A stretch of DNA of 64,000 bases from Bradyrhizobium sp. WSM1743 (GTDB lineage: Bacteria; Pseudomonadota; Alphaproteobacteria; Rhizobiales; Xanthobacteraceae): positions 390,682 to 454,681 of the forward strand of contig NZ_AXAZ01000001.1 of NCBI RefSeq assembly GCF_000473065.1, written 5' to 3'. Below, in pieces: positions 1 to 8,540 of the stretch. Numbering within the stretch: position 1 is the stretch's first letter; each line of letters begins with the position of its first letter. Both the position numbers and the translations under genes were made by a program. The notes under the pieces are model-generated. The model was not told the origin of the DNA and ran no database searches. It was given only the letters and a program-made list of their open reading frames with translations.

Positions 1-298
1 TCGGCCCATGGCGCCGGCCTTTTGTGCGGCCGGAGAAGGGTGCGGTCTGCGACGGCCGCCGTGCCTCGGTCAGCGCCGCGCGCAGCTCGTCCCAGCCAGA
101 ATAGCCGATCGCCTTGGCAAGCCGCGTGAACGCGGCTGGATCGGCGCCGGCTTCGGCCGCGAGATCGCGCATCGAGCGGGTGGTGGCGTCGTAATCATTG
201 GCGGCGACGAAGCGTCCGACCTCCTGCAAACGCAGGGGGAGCGATGGCAATGCGATGCGCAGTTCGCTCAGGGGCGAGGATTTCGCGGGCTCAGCCAT
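1..298 (-). CDS. MurR/RpiR-family transcriptional regulator, N-terminal part (cut by window edge)
   Basis: Reading the minus strand from the ATG at 298 gives an open frame to the window edge, about 99 residues. It begins MAEPAKSSPLSELRIALPSL and continues with a helix-turn-helix of the RpiR type: a motif resembling RFVAANDYDATTRSMRDLA, then AGADPAAFTRLAKAIGYSGW. In this family the N-terminal HTH binds DNA and a C-terminal SIS domain senses a phosphosugar; the SIS domain would lie outside the window. The gene is divergent from the amino-acid permease genes starting at 386, with 87 bp between the starts, so it may regulate them. That link is inference. Family assignment rests on the HTH alone. 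Confidence 0.75.
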   Translation of the reverse strand, partial: MAEPAKSSPLSELRIALPSLPLRLQEVGRFVAANDYDATTRSMRDLAAEAGADPAAFTRLAKAIGYSGWDELRAALTEARRPSQTAPFSGRTKGRRHGP

Positions 299-385
299 GA
301 AACATTCGTTGCATGAATTTAAGTTTGGTGCAACACTTGACGTGCGCCGCCGGAAATCGCTGCATTTGAGAAGGATTTTTGTGCT

Positions 386-1570
386 GTGACCGCCGATCAT
401 CCCAGACTGCCGCCGCGCCGCCGCTTCTTTGCGCTCGGGCGCAACGAATTGCAGGGCTTGTTCTGGCAGGTGCTGGTGGTCGGGATCGCGGTCGCAGTGA
501 TCGCCTTTCTCTGGTCCAACACCGTCACCAACCTGTCAGCCCGCCGCATCACCACCGGCTTTGCCTTTCTCGGCCGAGAGGCGGGGATGCCGATTGCCGA
601 CAGCCTGCTCGCCTACAATCCCAGGGACACCTATTTCTGGGCGTTCGTCGTCGGCATCGCTAACACTTTGCGCGTCGCCGTGATCGGCATCGTGCTCGCG
701 ACGATCTTGGGCACCCTGATCGGGATCTCAAGGCTGTCGGCCAACTGGCTGCTGTCGCGGCTTGCCGCCGTCTATGTCGAAACGCTCCGCGACATCCCGC
801 TGCTGCTCCAACTCCTGTTCTGGTACGTGTTGATGCAGGCTCTGCCGGCCGCACGCGCCGCGTGGCGGCCGATCGAGGGTGTATTCCTCTCCAATCGCGG
901 CCTGATCCTGCCGGCGATCCCGTTCGGGCCGCCGCAGCTCGCGGTGCTCGGCACTGCGGTGCTGGGTTGCGCAGTGTTCTATGTCATCCGGCGATGGTTG
1001 GTCGCGCAGCAGATGCGCGACGGCAGGCCGCGGCCGGCCTGGTCGTTTGCGCTCGGCCTCATCGTCGTGATGCCGGTGGCGGTCTCGCTCGCGCTCGGCG
1101 TGTCCTGGTCGATCGAATGGCCGCAGCTGCGCGGCTTCAACTTCGTCGGCGGCCTGACGCTCGCGCCGGAATATTTCGCGTTGCTGATCGCGCTCGTCAC
1201 CTACACCTCGGCCTTCATTGCCGAGATCGTCCGCAGCGGCATCCAGTCGGTGCCGCGCGGGCAATGGGATGCTGCCAACGCGCTCGGCCTGCGCCGCAGT
1301 TTCATGCTGCGGCAGATCATTCTGCCACAGGCGCTGCGCGTCATCGTGCCGCCGATGACGAGCCAGTATCTCAATCTGACCAAGAACTCCTCGCTCGCGG
1401 TCGCGATCGGCTATCAGGACGTGGTCTCGATTGCCAACACCACGCTGAACCAGACCGGGCAGGCGATCGAAGCCATCGCGCTGATCATGGCGGTGTTCCT
1501 GACCATCAGCCTTTCGATTAGCTTCTTCATGAACTGGTACAATGCGCGCATCGCGCTAGTGGAGCGCTGA
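386..1570 (+). CDS. aapQ: General L-amino-acid ABC transporter permease AapQ-like
   Basis: A 394-residue inner-membrane permease of the His/Glu/polar amino-acid family. The start is GTG at 386, preceded by an AGAAGGA Shine-Dalgarno around 369-375. The N-terminal membrane segment (about residues 25-45) is followed by a long periplasmic stretch, then the transport domain. The EAA-type cytoplasmic loop is visible near residues 290-315 (SVPRGQWDAANALGLRRS). The length and the N-terminal extension match AapQ/BztB rather than the short HisQ type. It lies 2 nt upstream of the aapM-like gene. In rhizobia the system is aapJQMP, but neither the binding protein nor the ATPase adjoins this pair here, so they must be supplied from elsewhere or lie upstream of the RpiR gene. 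Confidence 0.88.
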   Translation: MTADHPRLPPRRRFFALGRNELQGLFWQVLVVGIAVAVIAFLWSNTVTNLSARRITTGFAFLGREAGMPIADSLLAYNPRDTYFWAFVVGIANTLRVAVIGIVLATILGTLIGISRLSANWLLSRLAAVYVETLRDIPLLLQLLFWYVLMQALPAARAAWRPIEGVFLSNRGLILPAIPFGPPQLAVLGTAVLGCAVFYVIRRWLVAQQMRDGRPRPAWSFALGLIVVMPVAVSLALGVSWSIEWPQLRGFNFVGGLTLAPEYFALLIALVTYTSAFIAEIVRSGIQSVPRGQWDAANALGLRRSFMLRQIILPQALRVIVPPMTSQYLNLTKNSSLAVAIGYQDVVSIANTTLNQTGQAIEAIALIMAVFLTISLSISFFMNWYNARIALVER

Positions 1571-1572
1571 TC

Positions 1573-2682
1573 ATGACCGCGATCACGGACATTCCGGAGG
1601 CTCCCCGTGCTGCCCGTCGTCCGCAGCTTGGCAATCCGGTGCTGCGTTGGCTGCGCACCAACCTGTTCTCGTCAATTCCCAACGGCATTCTCACGGTCGT
1701 GCTGCTGGCGCTGCTCGCCAAGGGCATCCTCAGCTTCGTGCAATGGGGCATGGCGAACGCGGTGTGGCTGACGCCGGCGCACGATTCCAGCGCCTGCCGC
1801 GCCGTGCGTGGCGTCGGCGCCTGCTGGGCGATCATCCCCGAGAAATATCGCTTCATCCTGTTCGGCACCTATCCGTTCAACGAGCAGTGGCGGCCCGCGC
1901 TGTCGGTCGTGCTGTTCATCGCGCTGTACTACCTCTCGACCCGCCGCGCGCTATGGCGGCGCGAGCTCGTTTTCCTCTGGATCGGTGCGCTGGCGCTGAT
2001 CAGCGTTCTGATGTGGGGCGGCGTGTTCGGCCTGTCCTTCGTCTCGCAGGACCGCTGGGGCGGACTGCCGGTGACGCTGATCCTGGCGACGTTTGGTCTC
2101 GCCTTCGGCTTTCCGCTCGGCATCCTGGTCGCGCTCGGCCGGCGCTCGAAGCTGCCTGCGATCCGCTCGCTCAGCGTGCTCTATGTCGAGCTGATCCGCG
2201 GCGTGCCGCTGGTGAGCCTGTTGTTCATGGCAAGCGTGATGTTTCCGCTGTTCATGCCCGCCGGATTCAACATCGACAAGCTGCTGCGCGCGCAGATCGC
2301 GATCATCCTGTTCGCCGGCGCCTATCTCGCGGAAGTCATCCGCGGCGGGCTTCAGGCCGTGCCGCGCGGGCAGTATGAAGCCGCAGACGCGCTGGGCCTG
2401 TCCTACTGGCGCAAGCACCGGCTGATCGTCCTGCCGCAGGCGATCCGCCATGTCATCCCGCCGCTGGTCAACACCTTCATCGCCTTCTTCAAGGACACCA
2501 GTCTCGTGCTGATCATCGGCATCTTCGACCTGCTGACGACGGCAAAGACCGCGATCATCGATCCCGCCTGGCAGCAGTTTTCAGTCGAGGTCTACATCTT
2601 CGTCGCCGCGATCTATTTTGTCTTTTGCTTCGCGATGTCGCGCTACAGCCGGAGCCTCGAGGCGCCGACAACGCCGAAGTGA
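1573..2682 (+). CDS. aapM: General L-amino-acid ABC transporter permease AapM-like
   Basis: A 369-residue partner permease of AapQ. A cytoplasmic N-terminus is followed by a membrane helix (about residues 35-60), two further hydrophobic segments, and the binding-protein-dependent transport domain in the C-terminal two thirds. The EAA loop is near residues 265-290 (AVPRGQYEAADALGLSYW). The gene starts 2 nt after the aapQ stop, so translation is probably coupled and the two form a heterodimer. In aap operons the ATPase aapP follows directly; here the next gene is an unrelated PHA depolymerase, so the operon ends at this gene. Confidence 0.88.
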   Translation: MTAITDIPEAPRAARRPQLGNPVLRWLRTNLFSSIPNGILTVVLLALLAKGILSFVQWGMANAVWLTPAHDSSACRAVRGVGACWAIIPEKYRFILFGTYPFNEQWRPALSVVLFIALYYLSTRRALWRRELVFLWIGALALISVLMWGGVFGLSFVSQDRWGGLPVTLILATFGLAFGFPLGILVALGRRSKLPAIRSLSVLYVELIRGVPLVSLLFMASVMFPLFMPAGFNIDKLLRAQIAIILFAGAYLAEVIRGGLQAVPRGQYEAADALGLSYWRKHRLIVLPQAIRHVIPPLVNTFIAFFKDTSLVLIIGIFDLLTTAKTAIIDPAWQQFSVEVYIFVAAIYFVFCFAMSRYSRSLEAPTTPK

Positions 2683-2783
2683 CGATTCCCTCGTTTGGTG
2701 CCGCTTGTTTGCGCTTGCGCCGATTGCCGATCTTGGGCTGTAATACCAGAGGTTGCTCCTGCGGTCGATTTGGCGAGGCTGTC

Positions 2784-4220
2784 ATGCGCGTGGCCGTTTT
2801 GCGGCAATTCACCGCCGCCCTGATCTGCGTCCTGATCATCACAACCACTCTCGGCGTGTCATCGTGTGCCGCCGAGGGGTTACGGCGCTATCGCGCGCCG
2901 ATCGGTGAGAGTTCGATTTCGGGAATTTCGTCGGGCGCGTTCATGGCCGTTCAGTTCGGCACGGCGTGGTCGTCGGTGATCAAGGGCGTCGGCGTGGTCG
3001 CAGGCGGCCCTTACTGGTGCGCGAAGGCGGACGCGCTCGACGCCGCCACCTGGTACTGGGGGCCGATCTGGCGTGCCACGGGTGCATGCATGAAAGGGCC
3101 GGCGTCAGATCTGGATACGAAGGAGTTTACGGCAAAGGCCGACGCGAAGGCCGCAGCGGGCGAGATCGACCCCCTCAGCAATGTCGGCAGGCAGAAGATC
3201 TATCTCTTTCACGGCTACAATGACGCGATCGTCGACAAGGCCACGACCGATGCAGCCGCCGATTTCTATCGCCACTATCTGGGGGATGCCAATCGCGGCA
3301 ACTTGTTCTATCAGGCCACGCTCGGCGCGGGCCACTCGTTCGTCGTGACGAAACAGGGCGTACCCGGGCTCAACGACTGCAAGGCCAACACGGAGCCCTA
3401 TATCGACCAATGCGGCTATGACCAGGCCGGCGTCATCCTGCAGCATATTTACGGCCGCCTGAATCCGCCCAGTCCCGCGCAGCTTGCAGGCTCGGTGAAG
3501 AGCTTTGATCAATCGATCTATACCACGCCGCATCTGCCCGACGCGCTGAGCATGGGCGATACCGGCTATGTGTTCGTACCTCAGGATTGCGAGCAGGGCA
3601 GTCCGTGTCGCGTCCACGTCGCGCTCCACGGATGCAAGCAGGACGTCGCCGATATCGGACGCAGATTCGTGGATGAGGCAGGCTACAATGAGTGGGCGGA
3701 CACGAACCACCTGATCATCCTCTATCCGCAGACGAAGACCAGCCCATACTGGCCAAGCAATCCGCAGGCCTGTTGGGATTGGTGGAGCTACGTCGACCAT
3801 CAGGATAGCTACGTGACGAAGTCCGGATCGCAAATCAAGGCGATCAAGGCGATGCTGGATGCGCTCACGGCCGGGGCCGCGGCGCCCGCCGGGGCGACCG
3901 CGCCGTCGCTATCGGCACCGCAGTCGCTCACGGTGATCGATACGTCGGATAGCGGCGCTGACCTGGCCTGGTCTCCAGGGGACGACGTCACAACCTACCG
4001 GGTTTCACGTGCGGGGCCAGATGGCGCGTTCCAGGCGATTGGCGACGTGACAGGAGCGAGCTTTGGGGATTCCGGCCTGACGCCGCAAACAACATATCGA
4101 TGGCGTGTCTCGGTCGTTCTGAACGGGGCGGCGGGCCCGAGCTCCGACGATGCGACCGGCACGACGCGATCGACACCTCCTCGCTGCGATGATCCCGGTT
4201 CCTGCCCGATCGCCAAATAG
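2784..4220 (+). CDS. Secreted or lipoprotein PHA/PHB depolymerase, type II catalytic domain with C-terminal fibronectin III domain
   Basis: A 478-residue hydrolase predicted to cleave polyhydroxyalkanoate esters outside the cytoplasm. I chose the ATG at 2784 because it directly precedes a signal peptide (MRVAVLRQFTAALICVLIIT) ending in a lipobox-like VSSC with Cys28. The lipase box GISSG is at residues 47-51 (nucleophile Ser49), followed by Asp147 (GYNDA) and His184 (GAGHSF). The oxyanion motif LHGCKQ comes late, at 281. This Ser-first order is the circularly permuted type II arrangement. Residues about 375-460 form a fibronectin type III domain. I see no obvious substrate-binding domain after it; the protein ends soon after a Cys-containing tail (CDDPGSCPIAK). 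No PHA synthesis genes adjoin it. Confidence 0.82.
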   Translation: MRVAVLRQFTAALICVLIITTTLGVSSCAAEGLRRYRAPIGESSISGISSGAFMAVQFGTAWSSVIKGVGVVAGGPYWCAKADALDAATWYWGPIWRATGACMKGPASDLDTKEFTAKADAKAAAGEIDPLSNVGRQKIYLFHGYNDAIVDKATTDAAADFYRHYLGDANRGNLFYQATLGAGHSFVVTKQGVPGLNDCKANTEPYIDQCGYDQAGVILQHIYGRLNPPSPAQLAGSVKSFDQSIYTTPHLPDALSMGDTGYVFVPQDCEQGSPCRVHVALHGCKQDVADIGRRFVDEAGYNEWADTNHLIILYPQTKTSPYWPSNPQACWDWWSYVDHQDSYVTKSGSQIKAIKAMLDALTAGAAAPAGATAPSLSAPQSLTVIDTSDSGADLAWSPGDDVTTYRVSRAGPDGAFQAIGDVTGASFGDSGLTPQTTYRWRVSVVLNGAAGPSSDDATGTTRSTPPRCDDPGSCPIAK

Positions 4221-4424
4221 CGAACCGAGCAACCGTCCTGCGTGCCGCGCGATGACTGGCAGGGTGCGACGGGAGGTCGTGCCGCGCTCACCCGCGATTT
4301 ATCAATACAGCTCATAACTCCATGCGAAATTGAGCCGGTTATCCGGCGGAACCGCGTTAAGGGTCGTCTCTTGTCAGACGGTGTGTCTGGCATTTCCAGC
4401 GCGACCGGGCGCGGTCACCGTGCA

Positions 4425-4769
4425 CGACGTCTGGTGGCGATCGACCCGGGCCGCATCGTCAACCCCGGCATCATCGAGGCGCAGGTCAATTTGGCCATTG
4501 CGCTCGGCCTGTCCTCGGTGCTGCTGGAGAAAGTCGTCTATGCCAAGGGCGTGCCGCAGGCGCGCAACTTCGACGGCTACCCGATCCTGCCACCGGACCG
4601 CATGCCACGTGTCCACGTCCGCATCGTCGAAAGCGGTTCGCCGATGGGCGGCATCGGCGAGCCGGGGCTGCCCGGCGTGCCGCCGGCGGTGGCCAATGCG
4701 GTTGCCGCATTGACGGGCCAGCGCATCCGCAGCCTGCCGCTGTCGAAGATGAAGTTCGGGGCCAGCTGA
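4425..4769 (+). pseudogene. C-terminal remnant of a molybdenum-hydroxylase large subunit (isoquinoline 1-oxidoreductase beta-subunit type)
   Basis: From about 4434 the frame reads VAIDPGRIVNPGIIEAQV and later GIGEPGLPGVPPAVANAV, the typical end of the molybdopterin-binding subunit of isoquinoline 1-oxidoreductase/xanthine-dehydrogenase-like enzymes. Only about 110 of the usual 700 or more residues remain. Just upstream, another frame reads AVTVHDV, which fits the strand preceding VAIDPG in these proteins, so a frameshift lies near 4424-4434. Further upstream (4221-4420) I see no homology. No small 2Fe-2S subunit gene is present. This is a decayed, 5'-truncated gene. Confidence 0.72.
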
Positions 4770-4796
4770 GGCGCCGCGTCTGCCGCGCCGCTCCCC

Positions 4797-6215
4797 TTAT
4801 ACCTTCACCTTCGGATCGATCGGCGTCGTGCCGCGCAGGCCCAGAATATCCTCCAGCACCTTCGCCCCGGCGATCACCTGCGCATCGGCGCGCGGCGCGC
4901 CGACCACCTGCACGCCGACCGGCAGGCCCGATGCCGTGAAACCGCACGGCAGCGACAGCGAGGGGCAGCAGGCGAGCGTGATGGCGTAGACGATGCCGAG
5001 CCATTCGATGTAGTTCTCGAACCTTTTGCCGGCGCATTCGGCAACGTAGCGGTATTCGATCGGGAAGGGCGGCACGATCGTGGTCGGCACCAGCAGCAGA
5101 TCGTAGCTCTTGAAGAATTCGACCGCCCGCGCGGTCATGCCGACGCGTTGCGCCTCGGCGCGCGCGAGCTGCTCGACCGTGAGCTTGAGGCCTTCCTCGA
5201 TGTTCCAGATCACCTCGGGCTTGAGCAGGTCGCGCTTGGTGCGCAGCAGATTGGCCTTGGTGATCGCGAAATCGAAGGCGCGCAGCACATGAAAGCACTG
5301 ATGCGCCTCGCGCCAGTCCGGATGCGCCTCCTCCACGATGGCTCCGGCCTCCGCGAAACGTTCGGCGGCCTTGCGCGTGATCGCCTTCACTTCGGGATCG
5401 ACCGGCGTGATGCCGAGATCGGGCGAGTAGGCGATGCGCTTCGGTTTCTTGCCCGCCTGTGCCGCCGACAGGAACGAGGTTGCGGGGGCCGGCAGCGACA
5501 GCGGATCGTCCGCGTAGTCGCCGCTCATGGCATCCAGCAGCAGCGCGAGATCCTCGACGTTGCGCGCCATCGGGCCGACCACGCCGAGATTGCGATCGAT
5601 ACCTGACTTGGGCGTATGCGCGACTCGGCCGATGCTCGGCCGCATGCCGACGACGCCGCAGAACGCCGCCGGGCTGCGCAAGGACCCGCCCATGTCGGAG
5701 CCCTGGGCGAGCCAGGCCATGCCGGTCGCGAGTGCCACCGCGGCGCCGCCGGAGGAGCCCGCTGCCGATTTCGTCGTATCCCAGGGATTGAGCGTCGCGC
5801 CGAACACCTCGTTGAACGTGTTGGCGCCGGCGCCGAACTCGGGCGTGTTGGATTTTGCGTAGACCACCGCGCCGTTGGCTTCGAGGTTCTCGACCATGAG
5901 GTCGGATTTCGCGGGGATGTTGTCCTTGAAGATTGGCGAGCCCTGCGTGTTCAAGACGCCTGCAACGTCGGTCAGATCCTTGATCGGGACCGGCAGCCCT
6001 GCGAGCAGCCCGCGCGCCCCGGCCGGCTTCCGCATCAGCGCCTTGGCGCTATCCCGCGCGCGATCGAAGCACAGGATCGGCAGCGCGTTCACGTTGCCAT
6101 CGACCTCACCGACGCGCTTCTCCAGCACGTCCAGGAGCTCGAGCGGCGAGACGTCGCCGGAGCGCAGCTTGTCGACGACGGCGCATGCTGTTTCGCGGAT
6201 CAGGTCTTGAGACAA
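4797..6215 (-). CDS. Amidase (amidase-signature family)
   Basis: A 472-residue amidase. The Ser-cisSer-Lys triad is visible: Lys in VPIKDLTDV, the cis-Ser in AAGSSGGAAVAL and the second Ser in GSDMGGSLRSPAAF. I placed the start at TTG 6215, preceded by AGGAGT about 6 nt upstream. The open frame extends further to an ATG at 6326, but that extension translates a palindromic intergenic repeat (6246-6332) and is not credible. Family members hydrolyse small amides or Glu-tRNA(Gln) amides. There are no gatB/gatC neighbours, so this is a catabolic or general amidase of unknown substrate. The SDR gene upstream (6340-7116) is on the same strand, separated by the repeat. Confidence 0.88.
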   Translation of the reverse strand: MSQDLIRETACAVVDKLRSGDVSPLELLDVLEKRVGEVDGNVNALPILCFDRARDSAKALMRKPAGARGLLAGLPVPIKDLTDVAGVLNTQGSPIFKDNIPAKSDLMVENLEANGAVVYAKSNTPEFGAGANTFNEVFGATLNPWDTTKSAAGSSGGAAVALATGMAWLAQGSDMGGSLRSPAAFCGVVGMRPSIGRVAHTPKSGIDRNLGVVGPMARNVEDLALLLDAMSGDYADDPLSLPAPATSFLSAAQAGKKPKRIAYSPDLGITPVDPEVKAITRKAAERFAEAGAIVEEAHPDWREAHQCFHVLRAFDFAITKANLLRTKRDLLKPEVIWNIEEGLKLTVEQLARAEAQRVGMTARAVEFFKSYDLLLVPTTIVPPFPIEYRYVAECAGKRFENYIEWLGIVYAITLACCPSLSLPCGFTASGLPVGVQVVGAPRADAQVIAGAKVLEDILGLRGTTPIDPKVKV

Positions 6216-6245
6216 GTATCTTACTCCTATGCGTATTCTAAGCTC

Positions 6246-6332
6246 GTCATTGCGAGGAGCGAAGCGACGAAGCAATCCTGGCCGTTGCCGCAGAGCCAGT
6301 TCTGGATTGCTTCGCTTCGCTCGCAATGACGG
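6246..6332. repeat. Palindromic intergenic repeat, family B copy 1
   Basis: An inverted repeat whose arms read GTCATTGCGAGGAGCGAAGC and the complementary GCTTCGCTCGCAATGAC, with GAAGCAATCC/GGATTGCTTC inside. The same element occurs at 19369-19447 and 62130-62222. It can form a long hairpin between the amidase and SDR genes. Confidence 0.85.
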
Positions 6333-6339
6333 AGAAATT

Positions 6340-7116
6340 CTAACCCCATCCCGCGCTGATGCCGCCGTCGACCGTGTAGATCACGCCCGAGGTATAGCCG
6401 GCGCGATCTGACGCCAGGAACGCCATGAGGTCGCCGATCTCGCGCGCATGCGCAGGCCGGCCGAGCGGCAGGCTCTTCTGGAATTCCTTGTAGCGGCTCT
6501 CGTCGCCGAACTCGTGCATCGCCCGCGTCTTGAGCAGGGTGACATGGCGGTCGGTGCCGACGGGGCCGGGATTGATGCCGACGACGCGGATGTTGTGGGC
6601 GAGGCTCTTGCCGCCGAGCGCACGCGTGAACGCCATCAGCGCCGCATTGCCGGCGCTGCCGCAGATGTAGTTGGCGTCGAACTTTTCGCCGGCGGCGCCG
6701 ATGTCGTTGACGATGACGCCGCCGCCCTTCGCTTTCATCTGGGCATAGATGTACCGCGTCAGGTTGATATAGCCGAACACCTTCAATTCCCAGGCGTGCC
6801 GCCAGATCGCTTCGTCGATCTTGTCGATCGAGCCGCCGGGGATGTCGCCGGCGTTGTTGACCAGCACGTCAATGTCGACAGCTTCCTTGGCGAGCCGCGC
6901 CACGTCCTCAGGCTTGCGCAGGTCGACGATGCTGGTCGTAGCGTCGATCTGGTGCGCTGCGCGCAAGCGGTCAGCCAGCGGCTTCAGCGCTTCGCCGCTG
7001 CGGGCCGCCAGCAGGAGATGCGCGCCTTCCTCGGCAAACGCCTCGGCGGCGGCTGCGCCAATGCCCTTGGACGCGCCGGTGATCAGGACGCGCTTGCCAC
7101 GCAGATGCAGATCCAT
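6340..7116 (-). CDS. SDR-family oxidoreductase with altered catalytic motif
   Basis: A 258-residue classical-size short-chain dehydrogenase. The Rossmann motif TGASKGIG (residues 14-21) and NNAG (about 90) are intact, and the C-terminus carries YTVDGGISAGWG. The catalytic region is unusual: the motif that should read YxxxK reads YICGS (in FDANYICGSAGNAAL), so the Lys is replaced by Ser. Thirteen residues before the Tyr, where Ser is expected, there is Asn (VNDIGAAG). I have the impression that a subgroup of bacterial SDRs shares this pattern, which would argue against a sequencing error. Whether it is an active dehydrogenase is uncertain. It is divergent from the tartrate dehydrogenase gene. 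Confidence 0.82.
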   Translation of the reverse strand: MDLHLRGKRVLITGASKGIGAAAAEAFAEEGAHLLLAARSGEALKPLADRLRAAHQIDATTSIVDLRKPEDVARLAKEAVDIDVLVNNAGDIPGGSIDKIDEAIWRHAWELKVFGYINLTRYIYAQMKAKGGGVIVNDIGAAGEKFDANYICGSAGNAALMAFTRALGGKSLAHNIRVVGINPGPVGTDRHVTLLKTRAMHEFGDESRYKEFQKSLPLGRPAHAREIGDLMAFLASDRAGYTSGVIYTVDGGISAGWG

Positions 7117-7270
7117 GAGGGGTACTCGTTCGTGGGAACAGGATCAAATCAGTAGGCGCTCGGCCGCGCCATGGTCAACATTGCAGTGCAGCGTTGCACT
7201 GCCGCCGCGTTTGGTCCATTGCAGTGCGGTCAAAACGCGGCGGCTGCCGGACCAATTAAGGACGTTCTCG

Positions 7271-8344
7271 ATGAGCAAGAAACAATACCGGATCGCGGTC
7301 ATTCCCGGCGACGGCATCGGCAAGGAAGTCATGCCGGAAGGCCTGCGCGTTCTGGAGGCGGCGGCGAAGAAGCACGGCGTCTCCGTGCATTTTGACCATT
7401 TCGACTTCTCGTCTTACGACTATTACGAGAAGCACGGCCAGATGATGCCTGATGACTGGAAGGAGAAGATCGGCAAGCACGATGCGATCTATTTCGGCGC
7501 GGTCGGCTGGCCGGCCAAGATTCCGGACCACGTCTCGCTGTGGGGCTCGCTGATCAAGTTCCGCCGCGAGTTCGACCAGTATGTGAATCTTCGCCCGGTG
7601 CGGCTGATGCCCGGCGTGCCGTCGCCGCTGGCGGGCCGCAAGCCCGGCGACATCGATTTCTGGGTGGTGCGCGAGAACACGGAAGGCGAATATTCCTCGG
7701 TCGGCGGCCGCATGTTCCCCGACACCGACCGCGAGTTCGTGACGCAGCAGACAGTGATGACCCGCACCGGCGTCGATCGCATCCTGAAATTCGCCTTCGA
7801 GCTCGCGCAGTCGCGGCCGAAGAAGCACCTGACCTCGGCGACCAAGTCCAACGGCATCTCGATCACCATGCCCTATTGGGACGAGCGCGTGGAAGCGATG
7901 GCCAAGAAGTTTCCGGGCGTGAAGTGGGACAAGTACCACATCGACATCCTCACGGCGAATTTCGTGCTGCATCCGGATTGGTTCGACGTCGTGGTCGGCT
8001 CGAACCTGTTCGGCGACATCCTCTCCGACCTCGGCCCGGCCTGCACCGGTACGATCGGCATCGCGCCGTCCGGCAACATCAACCCCGAGGGTGATTTCCC
8101 CTCGGTGTTCGAGCCGGTTCACGGCTCGGCGCCTGACATCGCGGGGCAGGGCATCGCCAACCCGATCGGCATGATCTGGTCGGGCGCGATGATGTTCGAG
8201 CATCTCGGCGAGAAGGAAGCGGGAAAATCGATCGTCGAGGCAATCGAGCGCACGCTGGCCGAGCGCACGCTGCGCACGAAGGATCTCGGCGGCAATGCCG
8301 ACACGACCGCCTGCGGCAAGGCGGTTGCGGATATGGTGGACTAG
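7271..8344 (+). CDS. ttuC: Tartrate dehydrogenase / D-malate dehydrogenase (decarboxylating)
   Basis: A 357-residue beta-decarboxylating dehydrogenase of the isocitrate/isopropylmalate family. It starts at ATG 7271 (MSKKQYRIAVIPGDGIGKEV). Motifs of the TtuC/DmlA type are visible: GAVGWP near residue 75, the substrate-binding region LRPVRLMPGV, NTEGEYSSVGGRMF, and the metal/NAD region GSNLFGDILSDLG followed by EPVHGSAPDIAG. The enzyme would oxidise tartrate, D-malate or related 2-hydroxydicarboxylates with NAD. The gene stands alone on the plus strand between a divergent SDR and a convergent SUFU gene. Its substrate class fits the hydroxyacid dehydrogenases at 9.3-11.3 kb. Confidence 0.9.
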   Translation: MSKKQYRIAVIPGDGIGKEVMPEGLRVLEAAAKKHGVSVHFDHFDFSSYDYYEKHGQMMPDDWKEKIGKHDAIYFGAVGWPAKIPDHVSLWGSLIKFRREFDQYVNLRPVRLMPGVPSPLAGRKPGDIDFWVVRENTEGEYSSVGGRMFPDTDREFVTQQTVMTRTGVDRILKFAFELAQSRPKKHLTSATKSNGISITMPYWDERVEAMAKKFPGVKWDKYHIDILTANFVLHPDWFDVVVGSNLFGDILSDLGPACTGTIGIAPSGNINPEGDFPSVFEPVHGSAPDIAGQGIANPIGMIWSGAMMFEHLGEKEAGKSIVEAIERTLAERTLRTKDLGGNADTTACGKAVADMVD

Positions 8345-8355
8345 TTCGCCGCTTC

Positions 8356-8511
8356 ACCCTCTCCCCTTGCGGGAGAGGGTGGCTTCGATGCGAAGCATCG
8401 AAGACGGGTGAGGGGTCTGTTTCCGCAGATGCAGACCTATCACTCGTAAAATTGCTCGCGGAGAGAACCCCTCATCCGGCGCTTCGCGCCACCTCCCACA
8501 AGGGGAGAAGG
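8356..8511. repeat. Palindromic intergenic repeat, family C copy 1
   Basis: The 196 bp between the convergent tartrate dehydrogenase and SUFU genes consist mainly of a composite inverted repeat. CACCCTCTCCCCTTGCGGGAGAGGGTG forms one hairpin (quoted in parts: arms CACCCTCTCCC and GGGAGAGGGTG), with CTTCGATGCGAAGCATCGAAG as a second. GGGTGAGGGG and CCCCTCATCC pair across the element. It could serve as a bidirectional terminator. Related copies are at 33836-34002 and 63694-63716. Confidence 0.85.
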
Positions 8512-8540
8512 GAAGGGCAGCAGTGCTTTTGGCCTACGCC

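Noticed and set aside
6216..6326. N-terminal extension of the amidase to an upstream ATG
   Set aside because: The extra 37 residues translate a family B palindromic repeat; the TTG at 6215 with AGGAGT is a better start.
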